Source: JABDBE01 sp049585795 (lineage in GTDB: Bacteria > Acidobacteriota > Terriglobia > Terriglobales > Acidobacteriaceae). From it: a DNA stretch of 64,000 nucleotides. Location of the stretch: positions 1 through 64,000 of the forward strand of contig JBAVAQ010000021.1 in the NCBI GenBank assembly GCA_049585795.1. Reading direction: 5' to 3'. Numbering within the stretch: the first letter of the stretch is position 1; every line of letters begins with the position of its first letter. The notes beneath the pieces were generated by a model. The model had not been told where the DNA came from, ran no database searches, and was given only the letters and a program-made list of their open reading frames with translations. Shown here piece by piece: positions 63,461 to 64,000 of the stretch. A program made the translations under genes and the position numbers.

Positions 63461-64000
63461 ATGGAGCGAATTCTGGTCGTAGAAGACGATCATGCGGTAC
63501 AGAAGGCGCTGCGGCGTTTGTTTGAGACGGAAGGATTTGAAATTGAAATCAGCGCGGACGGCAGGTCGGCGCTGGAAGCATTTCGCAGGGCTGCGCCCGC
63601 CGCGATTGTGCTGGACTTGCGTCTCCCACTTGTTTCCGGCCGCGATGTTTGCCGGGAGATCAAACAGCAGGCGCCCTCAATTCCGATTATTGTTCTGAGC
63701 GCGGCTAGCGATGTTTCGGACAAGGTGTTGCTTCTGGAGTTGGGCGCGGACGATTATGTGACCAAGCCATTCAGCCCGCGCGAATTGCTGGCTCGAGTGC
63801 GAGCCGCCTTGCGGCGCACGGTGCGAACCGGAACCGGCGATGTGGTCACTTTTGCCGGAATTTCGGTGGACTTCACCAAGATGGAAGTGAACCGCAATGG
63901 CGAGGTGGTCGTGCTCACAGCGCAGGAATTCAAAACTTTGAAGTTCCTGATCCAAAACGCCGAGCGGGTGATCTCGCGGGATGAGTTACTGAATGAAGTA
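63461..64000 (+). CDS. OmpR-family response regulator, 3' end outside window
   Basis: The first 180 codons of a two-component response regulator. The receiver domain is complete: RILVVEDD (acidic pair), VLDLRLP with the phospho-acceptor Asp, VLSAA (Thr/Ser position is Ser) and the conserved Lys in VTKPFSPREL. A winged-helix domain begins near residue 125 (VTFAGISVDFTKMEVNR, LTAQEFKTLKFL), identifying the OmpR type. ATG 63461 is the usual start; the frame also opens in phase at ATG 63365/63368 with 30 extra residues. The window ends inside the DNA-binding domain. Confidence 0.95.
   Translation, partial: MERILVVEDDHAVQKALRRLFETEGFEIEISADGRSALEAFRRAAPAAIVLDLRLPLVSGRDVCREIKQQAPSIPIIVLSAASDVSDKVLLLELGADDYVTKPFSPRELLARVRAALRRTVRTGTGDVVTFAGISVDFTKMEVNRNGEVVVLTAQEFKTLKFLIQNAERVISRDELLNEV

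Overview
The window reads as chromosomal DNA of a member of the Acidobacteriota, probably a Koribacter/Terriglobus-like lineage. The grounds are a VWFA-related acidobacterial-type secreted protein, a SYLF (YSC84) protein, several secreted carboxypeptidase-regulatory-like proteins, an M28 peptidase beside a rhomboid protease, a 4-kb rpoB, and many short palindromic elements between genes of the type common in that phylum. This placement is inference from gene content; no 16S rRNA gene is present.

1-17.1 kb is a core information-processing block on the plus strand: a secreted DUF-type protein, then tRNA-Thr(TGT), tRNA-Tyr(GTA), tRNA-Thr(GGT), tRNA-Gly(TCC), tuf, rpmG (50 codons), tRNA-Trp(CCA), secE, nusG, rplK, rplA, rplJ, rplL, rpoB and rpoC, closed by a strong intrinsic terminator. 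Two small membrane proteins sit among the tRNAs. Nearly every gap in this block carries a palindromic or simple-motif element. RpoB carries a cysteine-rich insertion with four cysteine pairs near its N terminus.

17.1-22.3 kb is accessory: a YihY/BrkB membrane protein, a repeat-rich gap, a two-gene orphan operon, an orphan membrane protein, a vapBC pair with an 11-bp-arm palindromic operator, a candidate ~170-nt structured RNA with an extended -10 promoter and its own terminator, and a PD-(D/E)XK endonuclease gene interrupted by one in-frame TAG codon.

22.4-41.3 kb is housekeeping and envelope: pyruvate kinase, an ABM-fold protein, an alpha/beta hydrolase, rhomboid and M28 proteases, a LysW-like acidic zinc ribbon, two secreted carboxypeptidase-regulatory-like proteins, an acyltransferase-3, a beta-propeller lipoprotein, ribosomal protein S1 with a clear sigma-70-type promoter, a secreted permuted-papain-like protein, a HIT hydrolase, NAD-dependent DNA ligase, a GNAT acetyltransferase, DinB and an ICMT-like methyltransferase.

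41.3-51.2 kb holds an ECF sigma factor overlapping a three-VOC-domain protein, a molybdate group (HTH-Mop regulator, SUOX-fold protein, lone Mop protein, modA without modBC), a membrane protein with an HExxxH motif, Tag glycosylase, SYLF, VWFA and STN-like proteins. 51.4-57.9 kb holds uvrA, a CPBP protease, pyrE, mtnA and a dienelactone-hydrolase-like protein. 57.9-63.2 kb contains an uncharacterised 519-residue protein divergent from a complete pqqABCDE operon for pyrroloquinoline quinone synthesis. The window ends inside an OmpR-type response regulator.
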